A stretch of DNA of 64,000 bases from Amnibacterium endophyticum (GCF_042680685.1 NZ_JBHUEA010000003.1:124001-188000), one strand, 5' to 3'; positions 33,539 through 42,988 are shown, counted from the first letter of the stretch. Made by a program: numbers and translations. Notes: generated by a model not told the origin, from the sequence alone.

Positions 33539-34915
33539 TCAGGCAGCGGCGGAGGACGCGGTGTCGCCGGTGATCCCGGCGGTCGACTCGATCGTCGGCC
33601 GCAGCTTCTTGCCGAGCGCCTCGTAGAACATCGACAGCGGGAACTCGTCGTCGAGCACCTGGTCCGTCCAGCCCTTCGGCGGCCCGACGAGCACCTCGTC
33701 GGGGAGGCCGCGGGCCCAGCGGCTGGCCGGGTGCGGGGTGAGGGTGCTGCGGACGAGGTCGTAGGCGGCGAGCCAGTGCGCGGTCTTGGGCCGGTCGATG
33801 GACGCCCAGTACAGCTCGTTGATCGCGTCGGACAGGGCGACGACGGTGTCGGGCAGGCGGTCCCACTCGATCGCGAGGCTCGTGTCGGTCCAGTGCAGCA
33901 CGCCCCGGCGGTGCAGCCAGGCGAACAGCAGCTGGCCGCCGAGGCCGTCGTAGTTGCGCACGCGCGACCCCGTCAGCGGGAAGCGGAAGATCCGGTCGAA
34001 GAGGATCACGTACTGGGCGAGCGCGGCGTGCTCGCGGGTCACGGCGTCCGTGCCCTCCGCGCGGACCAGCCGGACGCACTCGCGGAACGCCGTCAGGTCG
34101 CACCGCAGCTCCTCCAGCGAGTAGAGGAAGAACGGCATCCGCTGCTTGATCATGAACGGGTCGAACGGCAGGTCGCCGCGCATGTGCGTGCGGTCATGGA
34201 TCAGGTCCCAGAGCACGAAGGTGCGCTCGGTCAGCGCCTGGTCGTCGAGCAGGCGGGCGGCGTCCTCCGGCAGGTCGAGCCGGGTGATCGCGGTCGCCTC
34301 GGCGACGACGCGGCGGAAGCGCGCGGCCTCGCGGTCGGCGAAGATCGCCCCCCAGGTGAAGGGGATCAGCTCGGGCATCGCGACGGTCTCGGGGAACAGC
34401 ACTGCCGAGTCGGTGTCGTAGCCGCCCGTGAAGTCGACGAAGCGGATCGGCACGAAGAGCGCGTTCGAGTAGGCGTCGCGCTCGAGCGCGGCGATGAAGT
34501 CGGGCCAGAGCACGTCGACGAGCACGGCCTCGAGCAGCCGGTCGGGCGAGCCGTTCTGCGTGGTCATGGGGAAGACGACGAGGTGGCGCAGGCCGTCGAC
34601 CCGGTCCCGCTGCGGCTGGAAGGCGCCGAGGGAGGCGCGGAAGTCGGGGACCGCGAAACCGCCCGAGGCCCAGGCGGCGAGGTCCTCGTCGAGCGCCGCG
34701 AGGTAGGCGGCGTCGTGCGGGAAGGCGGGCGCCAGGTCGCGCACGGCGTCGCGCACGGCGGTCATGAGGCGGGCGGCCTCGTCCGCGTCGGCGCCCTCGG
34801 CCAGCGCGCCGTCCTTGCGCTGCAGCGGTCGGAAGGCGCCGACCGCGTCCTTGAGGCGCAGCCATGCCGGGTGTTCCCGGCCGACGGTCGTCGCAGGGGT
34901 GTCGAGCAGCGTCAT
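33539..34915 (-). CDS. DUF6421 family protein
   Basis: Cytoplasmic protein of 458 residues that I match to the actinobacterial DUF6421 family. Most striking is LWDLIHDRTHMRGDLPFDPF followed by YSLEELRCDLTAFRECV, a His-x3-His with a downstream Glu that could bind metal. No membrane or signal segments. CTGGAGG lies six bases before the ATG at 34915. Function unknown. Confidence 0.75.
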   Translation of the reverse strand: MTLLDTPATTVGREHPAWLRLKDAVGAFRPLQRKDGALAEGADADEAARLMTAVRDAVRDLAPAFPHDAAYLAALDEDLAAWASGGFAVPDFRASLGAFQPQRDRVDGLRHLVVFPMTTQNGSPDRLLEAVLVDVLWPDFIAALERDAYSNALFVPIRFVDFTGGYDTDSAVLFPETVAMPELIPFTWGAIFADREAARFRRVVAEATAITRLDLPEDAARLLDDQALTERTFVLWDLIHDRTHMRGDLPFDPFMIKQRMPFFLYSLEELRCDLTAFRECVRLVRAEGTDAVTREHAALAQYVILFDRIFRFPLTGSRVRNYDGLGGQLLFAWLHRRGVLHWTDTSLAIEWDRLPDTVVALSDAINELYWASIDRPKTAHWLAAYDLVRSTLTPHPASRWARGLPDEVLVGPPKGWTDQVLDDEFPLSMFYEALGKKLRPTIESTAGITGDTASSAAA

Positions 34916-35038
34916 GTCGCCTCCAGGGTCGGCAAGCGACGGTACGACCTGCGCGGGAGCGCGATCATGCGCCCGCGGTGCACGGATCTGCCACTTGCGC
35001 AACGATGTTGCGTCCCCAGTCGGCGTGGGACGGCCGAG

Positions 35039-36475
35039 TCAGGCCGCGAGCGTCTGCTCCCGGCGAGAGCCGCGTCGGCGTCGGCGCTGCCGATCGACGT
35101 GGATCGGTGGCGTGAACCACGGGGTGCCGTCGGGGTCGAGCTCGGCGTCCCATCCCCGCTCCATGAGGCGGTTGGGCCCACGGAGCCGGTTCCGGCGCGA
35201 CGCGTCAGCGGCGTGACGGCCGTGCCGACGGGGAGGGAAGGCGCAGAGCGGGAGACCGTTGGCGAGGTCGGTGCCGCGCCCGTGCTCGTGCCGGGTCGCC
35301 CACCTGCCGAGGTGATGGATCTCGGTCATGGCGAGCGGCAGATCGCAGGACGGGAAAGCGCAGCCGTCGTACCCGGCGTAGATCGCGTAGCGCTGCGCCT
35401 TCGTGAAGAGCCGCCGTGACGTGCCCTGGTCGAGCAGCTGCGACGCCCCGCCGAACACCTGGGGGATGAGGTCGGCGTTCACGGCCAGCCGCCGGGCGCT
35501 CGCCGCGGAGATCGGGGTGTCGATCCCGTCGAGCGTCGCGCTCCCCTCGCCGGTCAGCAGGTCGGTGAGGTCGATCCGGACCAGCACCGTCGTGTCGACT
35601 CCGGCCTGGTCGCCCTCGTCGGCCCGCAGCGAGTCCTTGCAGATCGACGTGAAGGCGTCGAGCCGCGTGACCATCGGATCCGGCTGCGCGCCACCGGGCC
35701 GTGGTGCCGTCGGGTCCGAACCCTCCGCTTGCGACGGCTCACGCCGAGGGTTCGTCTTCGTGCGCACGGCGGCCAGCCAGTAGGCCGCGCGCTCCGGGTC
35801 GAGCTCGGCGACGACCCGGAGCAGGCCGTTCCGCAGCCTGGTCTCCCGGATGGACGCCTTCGCCTTCAGTGCCTCGTCTCGGTCGTCCGCCCCTGCCGGA
35901 TCGGCCTTCTCGACCAGACGACGGCACTCCTTCGTGAAGGTCGCGACCGAGCAGTCGCCCGAGACGGCCCGCTCGACGAGGGCTGCCTCGAGGGCGTCGA
36001 GCTCGGGCGAGGTGAGCGCGTCGCGAAGGGCCTCGAGGGTGTCGTCGATCAGCAGGGCGAGGGACAGCGACAGGTCGCCCGCGAGCACCGCCTCGGCCAC
36101 GTGGGGGCGCTCCGGCGCCCCCTTGGCACCGGTCCGACCGGTTCCTCGCCGGATGATCTCGCTCGCCGCGACGTGCGCCGACGCCTGTCCGAAGGGCATC
36201 CCCGCCGCTGCCGCGACGAGTCCACGGGCGCTCCGGGCGCCGAGTCGCTGCGCCAGGGAGGGTCCCGTCCGACCTCCGTCGCGACGCGCGATCTCGCCTG
36301 AGACGAGCGCGGCCAGTCCCTGACCGGCCTGCACGAGCGACTGCACCGCGGGCAGCAGAGCGACGAGGTCCGTGTCCTCTGCGGCGCTCAACGCACCGAG
36401 GCCCGAAGGGGTCCGCCGGCCGAGCGCGACGACCGCGGCTAGGTGCTCGCGCAGGACATCGGCTGGATCGGCCAT
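35039..36475 (-). CDS. DUF222 / HNH endonuclease domain protein, HNH motif degraded
   Basis: Protein of 478 residues. A long helical DUF222 part (to about residue 370) is followed by an HNH domain: CAFPSCDLPLAMTEIHHLGRW, then LANGLPLC. The last part of the motif, normally FHH, reads FPP in NGLPLCAFPPRRHGRH, so one metal-binding His pair is lost. These proteins occur in many copies in Microbacteriaceae genomes. ATG 36475 is used; the ATG at 36493 would add six residues. Confidence 0.85.
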   Translation of the reverse strand: MADPADVLREHLAAVVALGRRTPSGLGALSAAEDTDLVALLPAVQSLVQAGQGLAALVSGEIARRDGGRTGPSLAQRLGARSARGLVAAAAGMPFGQASAHVAASEIIRRGTGRTGAKGAPERPHVAEAVLAGDLSLSLALLIDDTLEALRDALTSPELDALEAALVERAVSGDCSVATFTKECRRLVEKADPAGADDRDEALKAKASIRETRLRNGLLRVVAELDPERAAYWLAAVRTKTNPRREPSQAEGSDPTAPRPGGAQPDPMVTRLDAFTSICKDSLRADEGDQAGVDTTVLVRIDLTDLLTGEGSATLDGIDTPISAASARRLAVNADLIPQVFGGASQLLDQGTSRRLFTKAQRYAIYAGYDGCAFPSCDLPLAMTEIHHLGRWATRHEHGRGTDLANGLPLCAFPPRRHGRHAADASRRNRLRGPNRLMERGWDAELDPDGTPWFTPPIHVDRQRRRRRGSRREQTLAA

Positions 36476-36595
36476 GCTCCGACAATAGTACATGTGTTCT
36501 ATAAAAGCAAGAGCAGGAGAGGGGTGTATGGATCGAGTGTTCGCATGAACGCGCGGAGGCCGAGTGATGCAGTGCTGCGCCACCAGAATGGGGAA

Positions 36596-37522
36596 GTGAC
36601 GGGCGTGCTGCAGGGGTTCGCCGTCATCGCCGTCATCATCGGCGTCGGGTTCGTGCTGGGGCGCAGCGGGGTGCTCGGCGAGGGCGGGCAGCTGGTCCTC
36701 AGCCGCTTCGTCTTCTTCGTCGCGGCGCCCAGCCTGCTCTTCACGGTCGTGGCGACCGCCCGCCCCGACGTCCTCTTCTCCGCCGTCACCGCCGTCTCGG
36801 CGCTCGCGGCGATCGTCGCCGCGACGGCCTACGCCCTGATCGCCCGGCTGCTCTGGCGGCGGCCCGTCGCGTCGGTCACGGTCGGTGCGCTGTCGTCGGG
36901 GTACGTCAACGCCAACAACATCGGGCTGCCGGTCGCCGTGTACGTGCTGGGCAGCCCCGCCTACACGGCACCGGTGATCCTGCTGCAGCTGGCCGTGTTC
37001 GCCCCGGCTGCGCTGGTCGTGCTCGACGCCTCGACCGCGACCGGCCGTCGCACCGCCCGCGCGGCGGTGCTGGCCTCGCTGCGCAACCCGCTGATCGGCG
37101 CGGCCCTCCTCGGCCTCGTCGTGGCGGTCGGCCGCGTGCCCGTGCCGCCCCTCGTGCTGGAGCCGCTGCGCCTGCTGGCGGGGGCCTCCGTGCCGCTGAT
37201 GCTGGTCGGGTTCGGGATGTCGCTCGTCGGCGCCCGGCCGCTGGCCGCCGGCGAGCAGCGGCGCGAGGTCGTGCTCGCCTCCCTGATGAAGCTGCTCGTG
37301 ATGCCGGCCGTCGCGCTCGCGATCGGCGCGCTCGTCCTCCACCTCGACACGGCCGCGCTGCACGTGGCCGTGGTCCTCGCCGCCCTGCCGACGGCGCAGA
37401 ACGTGCTGGTCTACGCCACCCGGTACGGCGCCGGCGTCGTGCTGGCCCGCGACGCCGGGCTGATCACGACCGTCGGCGCGCTGCCGGTGCTCGTGCTCGC
37501 CTCCGTGCTGCTCGTGCCGTGA
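36596..37522 (+). CDS. AEC family (auxin efflux carrier-like) transporter
   Basis: Membrane protein of 308 residues with ten helices. GFVLGRSGVLGEGGQLVLSR at the start, SSGYVNANNIGLPVAVYVLG in the middle and LVVGLPTAQ-like LAALPTAQNVLVYATRYG near the end are conserved AEC positions. In bacteria such carriers move malate or related acids. CAGAAT, six bases and GTG fits the leaderless pattern. The region before it (36480-36545) is unusually AT-rich for this window. Confidence 0.85.
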   Translation: MTGVLQGFAVIAVIIGVGFVLGRSGVLGEGGQLVLSRFVFFVAAPSLLFTVVATARPDVLFSAVTAVSALAAIVAATAYALIARLLWRRPVASVTVGALSSGYVNANNIGLPVAVYVLGSPAYTAPVILLQLAVFAPAALVVLDASTATGRRTARAAVLASLRNPLIGAALLGLVVAVGRVPVPPLVLEPLRLLAGASVPLMLVGFGMSLVGARPLAAGEQRREVVLASLMKLLVMPAVALAIGALVLHLDTAALHVAVVLAALPTAQNVLVYATRYGAGVVLARDAGLITTVGALPVLVLASVLLVP

Positions 37523-37538
37523 GGCCGCGGGCGGCGGA

Positions 37539-39455
37539 TCAGGTGCGGACGAGGAGGTTGACGATGTCGCCGGGCTCCAGGACCGTCGCGGGCTCGACCG
37601 CGTGGACGAGGTCGCCCCGCGTGTAGGACACCGGCGACGCGCCCTCGGGCCAGGCGACGTCGGCCACCGCCCGGCCCGCCGCGGCGCCGGACGGCGACAC
37701 CTCGACCTCGACCACGCGGAACCCCGGCAGCGGGGTGTCACTCGTCTGGGGCGGGAGGTCGTGCCGGCTCTCGGGCAGCAGGGCCCGGCGCACGGCGCGC
37801 ACGACGCTCGACGCCGTGATCCAGCCGAGGATGCGCGAGCCGTCCCCGGACACGACCGGCATGCCCTCCCGGCCGTAGGCGTCGAGCTGGCGCACGACCT
37901 CGGCGACCGGCTCGTCCTCGAAGACCGCCTGCGGCGCCCGCTCCTGCCGCACGCGCCCGATGGCCCCGAGGTCGAGGTCGGGGGCGACGGCCTCCGTGTC
38001 CTCCGCGCGGTCCGGGATGCGCGGCGCCTCGGGCAGCGGCCGCATCGTCTGCTGCGCCGTCAGCCGGGCGAACGCCTGCCAGGGGGCGGACCGCTCCAGG
38101 TCCTGCCCCCGCCGCAGCAGCTTCGTCGTGTAGACGGTGCCGTAGGACAGCTCGCGCGACACCGCGGTCGCGATGCCGACGGTCAGCATCACCGGCAGGG
38201 CGAGCAGGAAGTCGCCCGTCATCTCCACGACGCTCGCCAGCGCCGTGAGCGGGGCGCGCGTGGCGGAGCTGAAGACGCCCGCCATGCCCATCGCGGCATA
38301 CAGCGCCGGATCGCCCGCGGCCGGGCCGAACAGCTGGTCGACGACCAGGCCGAAGGCGGTGCCGGTCATCAGCCCGATGAAGAGGGAGGGGGCGAAGACG
38401 CCGCCGGAGCCGCCGACGGCCAGCGTGAGGCTCGTCGCCACCACCTTGCCGATCACGAGCAGCAGCAGGAACCAGAGGGCGTAGTCGCCCGCGAGCGCCT
38501 TGAACATCACGGGGTAGCCGACGCCGTACATCTGCGGCAGCGCCAGCAGGACCAGACCGACCGCGACCCCGCCGACGACCGGCCGCGCCCACTCCGGTCG
38601 TCCCGCCCACAGGCGGTCCGCGAGGTCCTCGACCGCGTACAGGGCCTTCGAGAAGCCCTGCCCGAGGAACGCGGCGATCACCGCGAGCACGGCGACGAGC
38701 AGGTAGTCCTGCGGGTGCTGCAGCACCGTCGTCACGGGGTACTGCTCGAGGAACGGCCGCCCGCCGAGGAACGGGATCGCGATCGCGTCCGCGACCATCG
38801 CGGAGAGCATGACCGAGAAGAGCGCCTCCGCGGAGAGCTCGCGCAGGATGATCTCCGCGCCGAAGAAGACACCGGTGATCGGTGCGTTGAAGGTCGCGGC
38901 GATGCCGCCGCCGGCGCCGCAGGCGACCAGGATGCGGAGGCGGCTCTCCGGCAGGCGCACCCACTGGCCGAAGCTCGACGCGAGTGCGGAGCCGATCTGC
39001 ACGATCGGCCCCTCGCGGCCCACCGAGCCGCCGGACCCGATCGTGACGGCGGACGCCAGCGCCTTGACCGCGGCCACCCGCGGCCGGATCCGTCCGCCCT
39101 GCTCGGCGACCGCGATCATCACCTCGGGGACGCCGTGCCCCCGCGCCTCGGGGGCGAACCGGCTGACCAGCGGGCCGACCACCAGCCCGCCGACGACGGG
39201 GGCGAGCACGAGGAAGCCGAGGCCGAGCCAGGGGGCGTGGGCGCTGCCGACCCAGCCGTCCTGCCCGAACTCCGCCTGCCCGGTGAAGACCCAGGTGATG
39301 CCGTTCACGAGCAGCCGGAAGACCACCGCGCCGAGCCCGGCGCCGGCGCCGACGACGAGCGCGAGGGCGAGCAGGCCGAGCCGTGTCTCCCGCACCACGG
39401 CTCCGGGCGCGAGCCGCGATCGGCGCGGCGCGGCGGACGTGGCGACGTCGGACAT
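37539..39455 (-). CDS. CLC chloride channel/antiporter with CBS and TrkA-C-like end
   Basis: Protein of 638 residues. The CLC core (about residues 20-430) has GHGVPE in place of GSGIP, GSGGSVGREGPIVQIG with the gating Glu, and GGSGGVFAPSLFIGLMTG. A CBS region follows (about residues 500-560, VFEDEPVAEVVRQLDAYGR), then an RCK/TrkA-C-like domain to the end (EPGDIVNLLVRT). The soluble part may sense a ligand. ATG 39455. Upstream lies an AT-rich stretch with a palindrome TTGCGCTTATGCAA (minus strand, near 39512-39525). Confidence 0.87.
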   Translation of the reverse strand: MSDVATSAAPRRSRLAPGAVVRETRLGLLALALVVGAGAGLGAVVFRLLVNGITWVFTGQAEFGQDGWVGSAHAPWLGLGFLVLAPVVGGLVVGPLVSRFAPEARGHGVPEVMIAVAEQGGRIRPRVAAVKALASAVTIGSGGSVGREGPIVQIGSALASSFGQWVRLPESRLRILVACGAGGGIAATFNAPITGVFFGAEIILRELSAEALFSVMLSAMVADAIAIPFLGGRPFLEQYPVTTVLQHPQDYLLVAVLAVIAAFLGQGFSKALYAVEDLADRLWAGRPEWARPVVGGVAVGLVLLALPQMYGVGYPVMFKALAGDYALWFLLLLVIGKVVATSLTLAVGGSGGVFAPSLFIGLMTGTAFGLVVDQLFGPAAGDPALYAAMGMAGVFSSATRAPLTALASVVEMTGDFLLALPVMLTVGIATAVSRELSYGTVYTTKLLRRGQDLERSAPWQAFARLTAQQTMRPLPEAPRIPDRAEDTEAVAPDLDLGAIGRVRQERAPQAVFEDEPVAEVVRQLDAYGREGMPVVSGDGSRILGWITASSVVRAVRRALLPESRHDLPPQTSDTPLPGFRVVEVEVSPSGAAAGRAVADVAWPEGASPVSYTRGDLVHAVEPATVLEPGDIVNLLVRT

Positions 39456-39594
39456 GGAGACCCTCCAGGCGATCGGTGCGGGGCGCGCCCGTGCAGGGCA
39501 CGACCGAATATTGTTGCATAAGCGCAAATACCGTGGCCGGGAGTGCTACCAGCGACCGCGGCGGCCGCGCCGGACCCCGAGGGCTGGGAAGACG

Positions 39595-39622
39595 CTGACA
39601 CGTCACCGGACTCCTCTAATGT
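39595..39622 (+). promoter_or_regulatory. Promoter of the shikimate-dehydrogenase-like gene
   Basis: CTGACA at 39595-39600, 16 bases and TAATGT at 39617-39622 form a readable sigma-70-type promoter. An RBS GGAGGA lies five bases before the ATG at 39649. Confidence 0.55.
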
Positions 39623-39648
39623 GGCCGGCTGCCCACCTCGGAGGATCC

Positions 39649-40638
39649 ATGACCGCCGTCGCACCCCGCACCACCCCGCTGCCCGTCCTGACCCCGCAGC
39701 ACCTGGTGCCCGCCGAGCAGCCGACGATCCACTTCCTCGGCGTCTCAACCGGCTCCTCCTCGATCCAGCGCGTCTTCCCGGCCTGGGCCGCGGCGCTCGG
39801 CCTCGACGACGCGGTGCTGCAGGGCGTCGACCTGCCCGTCGGCGCCCCGGCCGCGGACGTGCGGCGGCTCGTCGAGTTCGTCGCCGGCGACCCGCTCGCC
39901 GCGGGCATGCAGATCACGAGCCACAAGGTCGCCGTGTCCCAGGCGGCGGGCGACCTGTTCGCCGTCCGCCGCCCGCTCGCGACGCTGATGGACGAGATCA
40001 GCCTCGTGACGAAGGAGGAGGACGGCCTCCACGGCTTCGCGAAGGACCCCCTGACCGGCGAGCTGGCGCTCGACGCGATCGTCCCCGACGGCTACTGGGC
40101 CGAGACGGGCGCGTCCGCCGTGCTGCTCGGCGCCGGCGGTGCGGGCACGGCGCTCGCGTGGTGCCTGGCCCGACCGGAGCGCGGGTCGCAGCGGCCCGCC
40201 GAGCTCGTCGTGACGGACCGCGACGAGCGCCGGCTGCAGCACCTGGCCGAGCTCGTGCGGGCGATCGGGTCGGACGTGCCCCTGCGCCTCGTCCACGTCG
40301 AGGCCGCGGCGGATGCCGACGAGGTGGTCGCGGGCCAGCCCGTCGGCTCGCTCGTCGTGAACGCGACGGGTCTCGGCAAGGACCTGCCGGGTTCGCCGCT
40401 CGGCGCCGACGCCGTGCTGCCGGAGCGCGCGATCGCGTGGGACCTCAACTACCGCGGCGACCTCGAGTTCCTCGGCACCGCGGGTGGCCAGGCCGACCGC
40501 GGCGTGCGCATCGAGGACGGCTGGACCTACTTCGTGCACGGCTGGCTGCAGGCCGTCCGCGAGGTGTTCCACGTCGACGTCCCCACGGCCGGCCCCGAGT
40601 TCGACCGCCTCAGCGCCATCGCCCGCGAGGTCCGCTGA
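39649..40638 (+). CDS. Shikimate/quinate dehydrogenase-like enzyme
   Basis: NAD(P)-dependent dehydrogenase of 329 residues. The catalytic Lys region QITSHKVAVSQAAGDLF corresponds to the TxPhK motif of shikimate dehydrogenase, and the Rossmann motif is LLGAGGAGTALAWCLA; NATGLGKDLPGSPL is also a family position. It is longer than AroE (about 270) and diverges in the substrate loop, so the substrate may differ. No aro genes are nearby. Confidence 0.78.
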   Translation: MTAVAPRTTPLPVLTPQHLVPAEQPTIHFLGVSTGSSSIQRVFPAWAAALGLDDAVLQGVDLPVGAPAADVRRLVEFVAGDPLAAGMQITSHKVAVSQAAGDLFAVRRPLATLMDEISLVTKEEDGLHGFAKDPLTGELALDAIVPDGYWAETGASAVLLGAGGAGTALAWCLARPERGSQRPAELVVTDRDERRLQHLAELVRAIGSDVPLRLVHVEAAADADEVVAGQPVGSLVVNATGLGKDLPGSPLGADAVLPERAIAWDLNYRGDLEFLGTAGGQADRGVRIEDGWTYFVHGWLQAVREVFHVDVPTAGPEFDRLSAIAREVR

Positions 40639-40649
40639 GGTCCGCTCGG

Positions 40650-40696
40650 TCGGTGTTCGTGCTGCTCTCAAGGCGTCGGAGCAGCACGAAGACTGA
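40650..40696. repeat. Palindromic intergenic repeat, family A copy 2; bidirectional terminator
   Basis: TTCGTGCTGCTC (40656-40667) pairs with GAGCAGCACGAA (40679-40690), with imperfect flanking pairing. One arm, GTCGGTGTTCGTGCTGCTCT, is identical to the reverse complement of an arm at 15682-15702. It lies between two convergent genes. Confidence 0.8.
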
Positions 40697-40704
40697 CCAA
40701 GGGG

Positions 40705-41232
40705 TCACCGGAGGGCGCGGCGGACGTGCTCCACGATCGCGTCGGCGGCGGCCTCGACCTGCTCGAGCGTCGCGAGGAAGTCGTCGTGGCCGCCGTACCA
40801 GGGGTCCTCGACGTCCAGCTCGGCCTCGCTCACGGTCTCGAGCGAGGGCGCGGCCGGGTCGAACGAGCGGTACATGCGGACGTCCGCAGCGTCCTCCGGC
40901 GCCAGCGTGCGGAGCCGGCGGGCGTGCTGCGCCGTCATGGCGAGCACGAGGTCGCGGTCCGCGAGGTCCGCGCGGGTCACCTGGTGCGCGGTGCGGTCCG
41001 GCACCGCGTAGCCCGCCTCCCGCAGCACGCGCGCCGCCCGCGGGTCGATCGGGTTGCCGAGCTCCTCGGACGAGGTCCCGCCCGAGTCGACCTCGACCGC
41101 GTCGCCGAGCCCGGCCGCCTCGAACCGGTCGCGCAGCACGACCTCCGCGATCGGGGAGCGGCAGATGTTCCCGGTGCAGACCGTCATCACGCGGTAGGGC
41201 GTGCTCGGGTGCCGGAGCGGTGCGTCGGGCAT
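40705..41232 (-). CDS. Low-molecular-weight protein tyrosine phosphatase
   Basis: Phosphatase of 175 residues. The P-loop VCTGNICRSPIAE has the catalytic Cys (about residue 19) and Arg (25), and the general acid Asp is in DVEDPWYGGHDDF. Such enzymes dephosphorylate tyrosine kinases or act on arsenate. The ATG overlaps the stop of the exonuclease gene, so the two are coupled. Confidence 0.92.
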   Translation of the reverse strand: MPDAPLRHPSTPYRVMTVCTGNICRSPIAEVVLRDRFEAAGLGDAVEVDSGGTSSEELGNPIDPRAARVLREAGYAVPDRTAHQVTRADLADRDLVLAMTAQHARRLRTLAPEDAADVRMYRSFDPAAPSLETVSEAELDVEDPWYGGHDDFLATLEQVEAAADAIVEHVRRALR

Positions 41233-42071
41233 CAGAAGATCATCGGGCGGTCGTCGTCGAGCGGGCTGTCGAGCTCCAGGTCGACCACGACGGGCACGTG
41301 GTCGCTCGGCGCGTCGCCCTTCCGCTCGTCCCGCTCGATCGCGGCGCCGGTCACCGCGTCCTGGAAGCCGGGCGAACCGAGCACGAAGTCGATGCGCATG
41401 CCCTCGTTGCGCGGGAAGCGCAGCTGCTTGTAGTCCCAGTACGTGTACCCCGTCGGGACGAGCGGGCGCACGACGTCGGCGAGACCGAGGCCCTCGAAGC
41501 GGCGGAACGCCTCCCGCTCCGGCTCGGAGACGTGGGTCGCGCCCTCGAACGCGCGCAGGTCCCACACGTCCTCGTCGAGCGGCGCGATGTTCCAGTCGCC
41601 CATCATCGCGAGCGCGCCGCCCTCGTGGTCCCCGAGCCAGCGCTGCGCCACGTCCGCCAGCCGGTCGAGCCACTCGAGCTTGTAGGGGTAGTGGGGGTTG
41701 TCGAGCTCACGGCCGTTCGGCACGTAGAGGCTCCAGAGCCGCACGTCGTCGCCGACCGTCACCGCCATCGCGCGCGCCTCGAGCGGCAGCGAGCCGTCGG
41801 GCAGCGGCTTGCCGAAGCCCGGCATGCCGGGGAAGTCGAGCTCGACGTCGGCGAGGCCGATGCGGCTCGCGAACGCGACGCCGTTCCACTGGGAGAGCCC
41901 GTGCGTCGCCACCTCGTAGCCGGCGGCCTCGAACGGCTCGTGCGGGAACTGCGCGTCCTTGCACTTGATCTCCTGCATCGCGAGGACGTCGACGTCCGCC
42001 CGCTGCAGCCAGTCGGTGACCCGGCCCACCCGGGCCCGGATCGAGTTCACGTTCCAGGTCGCCACACGCAC
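41232..42071 (-). CDS. xth: Exonuclease III (AP endonuclease)
   Basis: DNA repair nuclease of 279 residues. ATWNVNSIRARVGRV, LAMQEIKCKD (metal Glu), YVPNGRE, MGDWNIAP, RIDFVLGSPGF and SDHVPVVVDL (Asp-His pair) are all present in the expected order. GTG start, with TAGCGT eight bases ahead on the minus strand. Confidence 0.94.
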   Translation of the reverse strand: MRVATWNVNSIRARVGRVTDWLQRADVDVLAMQEIKCKDAQFPHEPFEAAGYEVATHGLSQWNGVAFASRIGLADVELDFPGMPGFGKPLPDGSLPLEARAMAVTVGDDVRLWSLYVPNGRELDNPHYPYKLEWLDRLADVAQRWLGDHEGGALAMMGDWNIAPLDEDVWDLRAFEGATHVSEPEREAFRRFEGLGLADVVRPLVPTGYTYWDYKQLRFPRNEGMRIDFVLGSPGFQDAVTGAAIERDERKGDAPSDHVPVVVDLELDSPLDDDRPMIF

Positions 42072-42120
42072 GGGATGCGACGCTACCGAAGGCCTCGCGA
42101 GAGGCCGGAGGGGAGCACCC

Positions 42121-42957
42121 GTGAGCCTGGAGCACGACGTCGTCCGCGCCTACATCACCCTGTCCGGGCGCGGCCGCCCCTGGCGCTCCACCGAGGCCTT
42201 CGAACGCGCCCTCGCCCGACGTCCGGCCTGGCCGGCGCGACCGCCGGCCGCGCTGCCCGGCGTCTCGATCGCGCAGCGGGACGAGCCCGAGGGGCGCGTG
42301 GTCCGCCTCACGCCGCGCGCCGCGACCGGTTCGGTCGTCGCGCTGCACGGCGGCGGGTACGTCTTCGGGCCCGAGCCGCAGCACTGGACGCTCTGGCGCC
42401 GGATCGCGGTGGCGAGCCGGCGGGAGGTCGTCGTCCCCCTGTACCGCCTCGCGCCCGAGGGCACGGCCGCCGTCGCCGTGCCCTGGGTCGCGGGGCTCGT
42501 GCGGCGGTCGGCGGGGCCCGTCGCGCTGCTCGGCGACTCCGCCGGGGGCGGGCTGGCGCTCGCCGCCGCGCTCGTGCTGCGGGAGGAGGGCCTCCGGCCG
42601 CCCCTGCTGCTCTCCGCGCCGTGGCTCGACGCGACGATGCGGCGGCCGTGGCGGCTGCAGCGCGATCCGTGGCTCGCGCGGCCGGGCTTCGAGGTCGCGG
42701 CGGACCGCTGGCGCGGCGACCTGCCCGTCGACCACCCGTTCGTCAGCCCGCTGCTCGCGGACCTGGGCGGCATCGGCCCCGTCGTCGTCGCGAGCGGTAC
42801 CCGCGACCTGCTGCACGAGGACGCCCGGCGGGTGCGGCAGCGCGCGCCCGGACCCGTGCGGCTGCTCGTGGGGGAGGGACTGATCCACAACTACCCGCTG
42901 CTGCCGGTCCCGGAGGCCCGGCCCGCGGTCCGGGCGTTCGTCGACGCCCTCCGCTGA
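42121..42957 (+). CDS. Alpha/beta hydrolase, esterase of the HSL-like type
   Basis: Esterase/lipase of 278 residues. The oxyanion motif LHGGGYVFGPE and nucleophile LLGDSAGGGLALAA mark the hormone-sensitive-lipase (fold 3) family; the catalytic Asp is probably in ASGTRDLLHEDA and the His in GEGLIHNYPLLP. GTG start. Substrate unknown. Confidence 0.87.
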   Translation: MSLEHDVVRAYITLSGRGRPWRSTEAFERALARRPAWPARPPAALPGVSIAQRDEPEGRVVRLTPRAATGSVVALHGGGYVFGPEPQHWTLWRRIAVASRREVVVPLYRLAPEGTAAVAVPWVAGLVRRSAGPVALLGDSAGGGLALAAALVLREEGLRPPLLLSAPWLDATMRRPWRLQRDPWLARPGFEVAADRWRGDLPVDHPFVSPLLADLGGIGPVVVASGTRDLLHEDARRVRQRAPGPVRLLVGEGLIHNYPLLPVPEARPAVRAFVDALR

Positions 42958-42988
42958 GGCCGGCGGCGGCTCTCTACGATGGAGGCTC

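Noticed and set aside
30650..35419. Plus-strand frame of about 1590 codons opposite the MMPL and DUF6421 genes
   Set aside because: Low-complexity Arg/Gly/Glu/His sequence with no domain; antisense to conserved genes.
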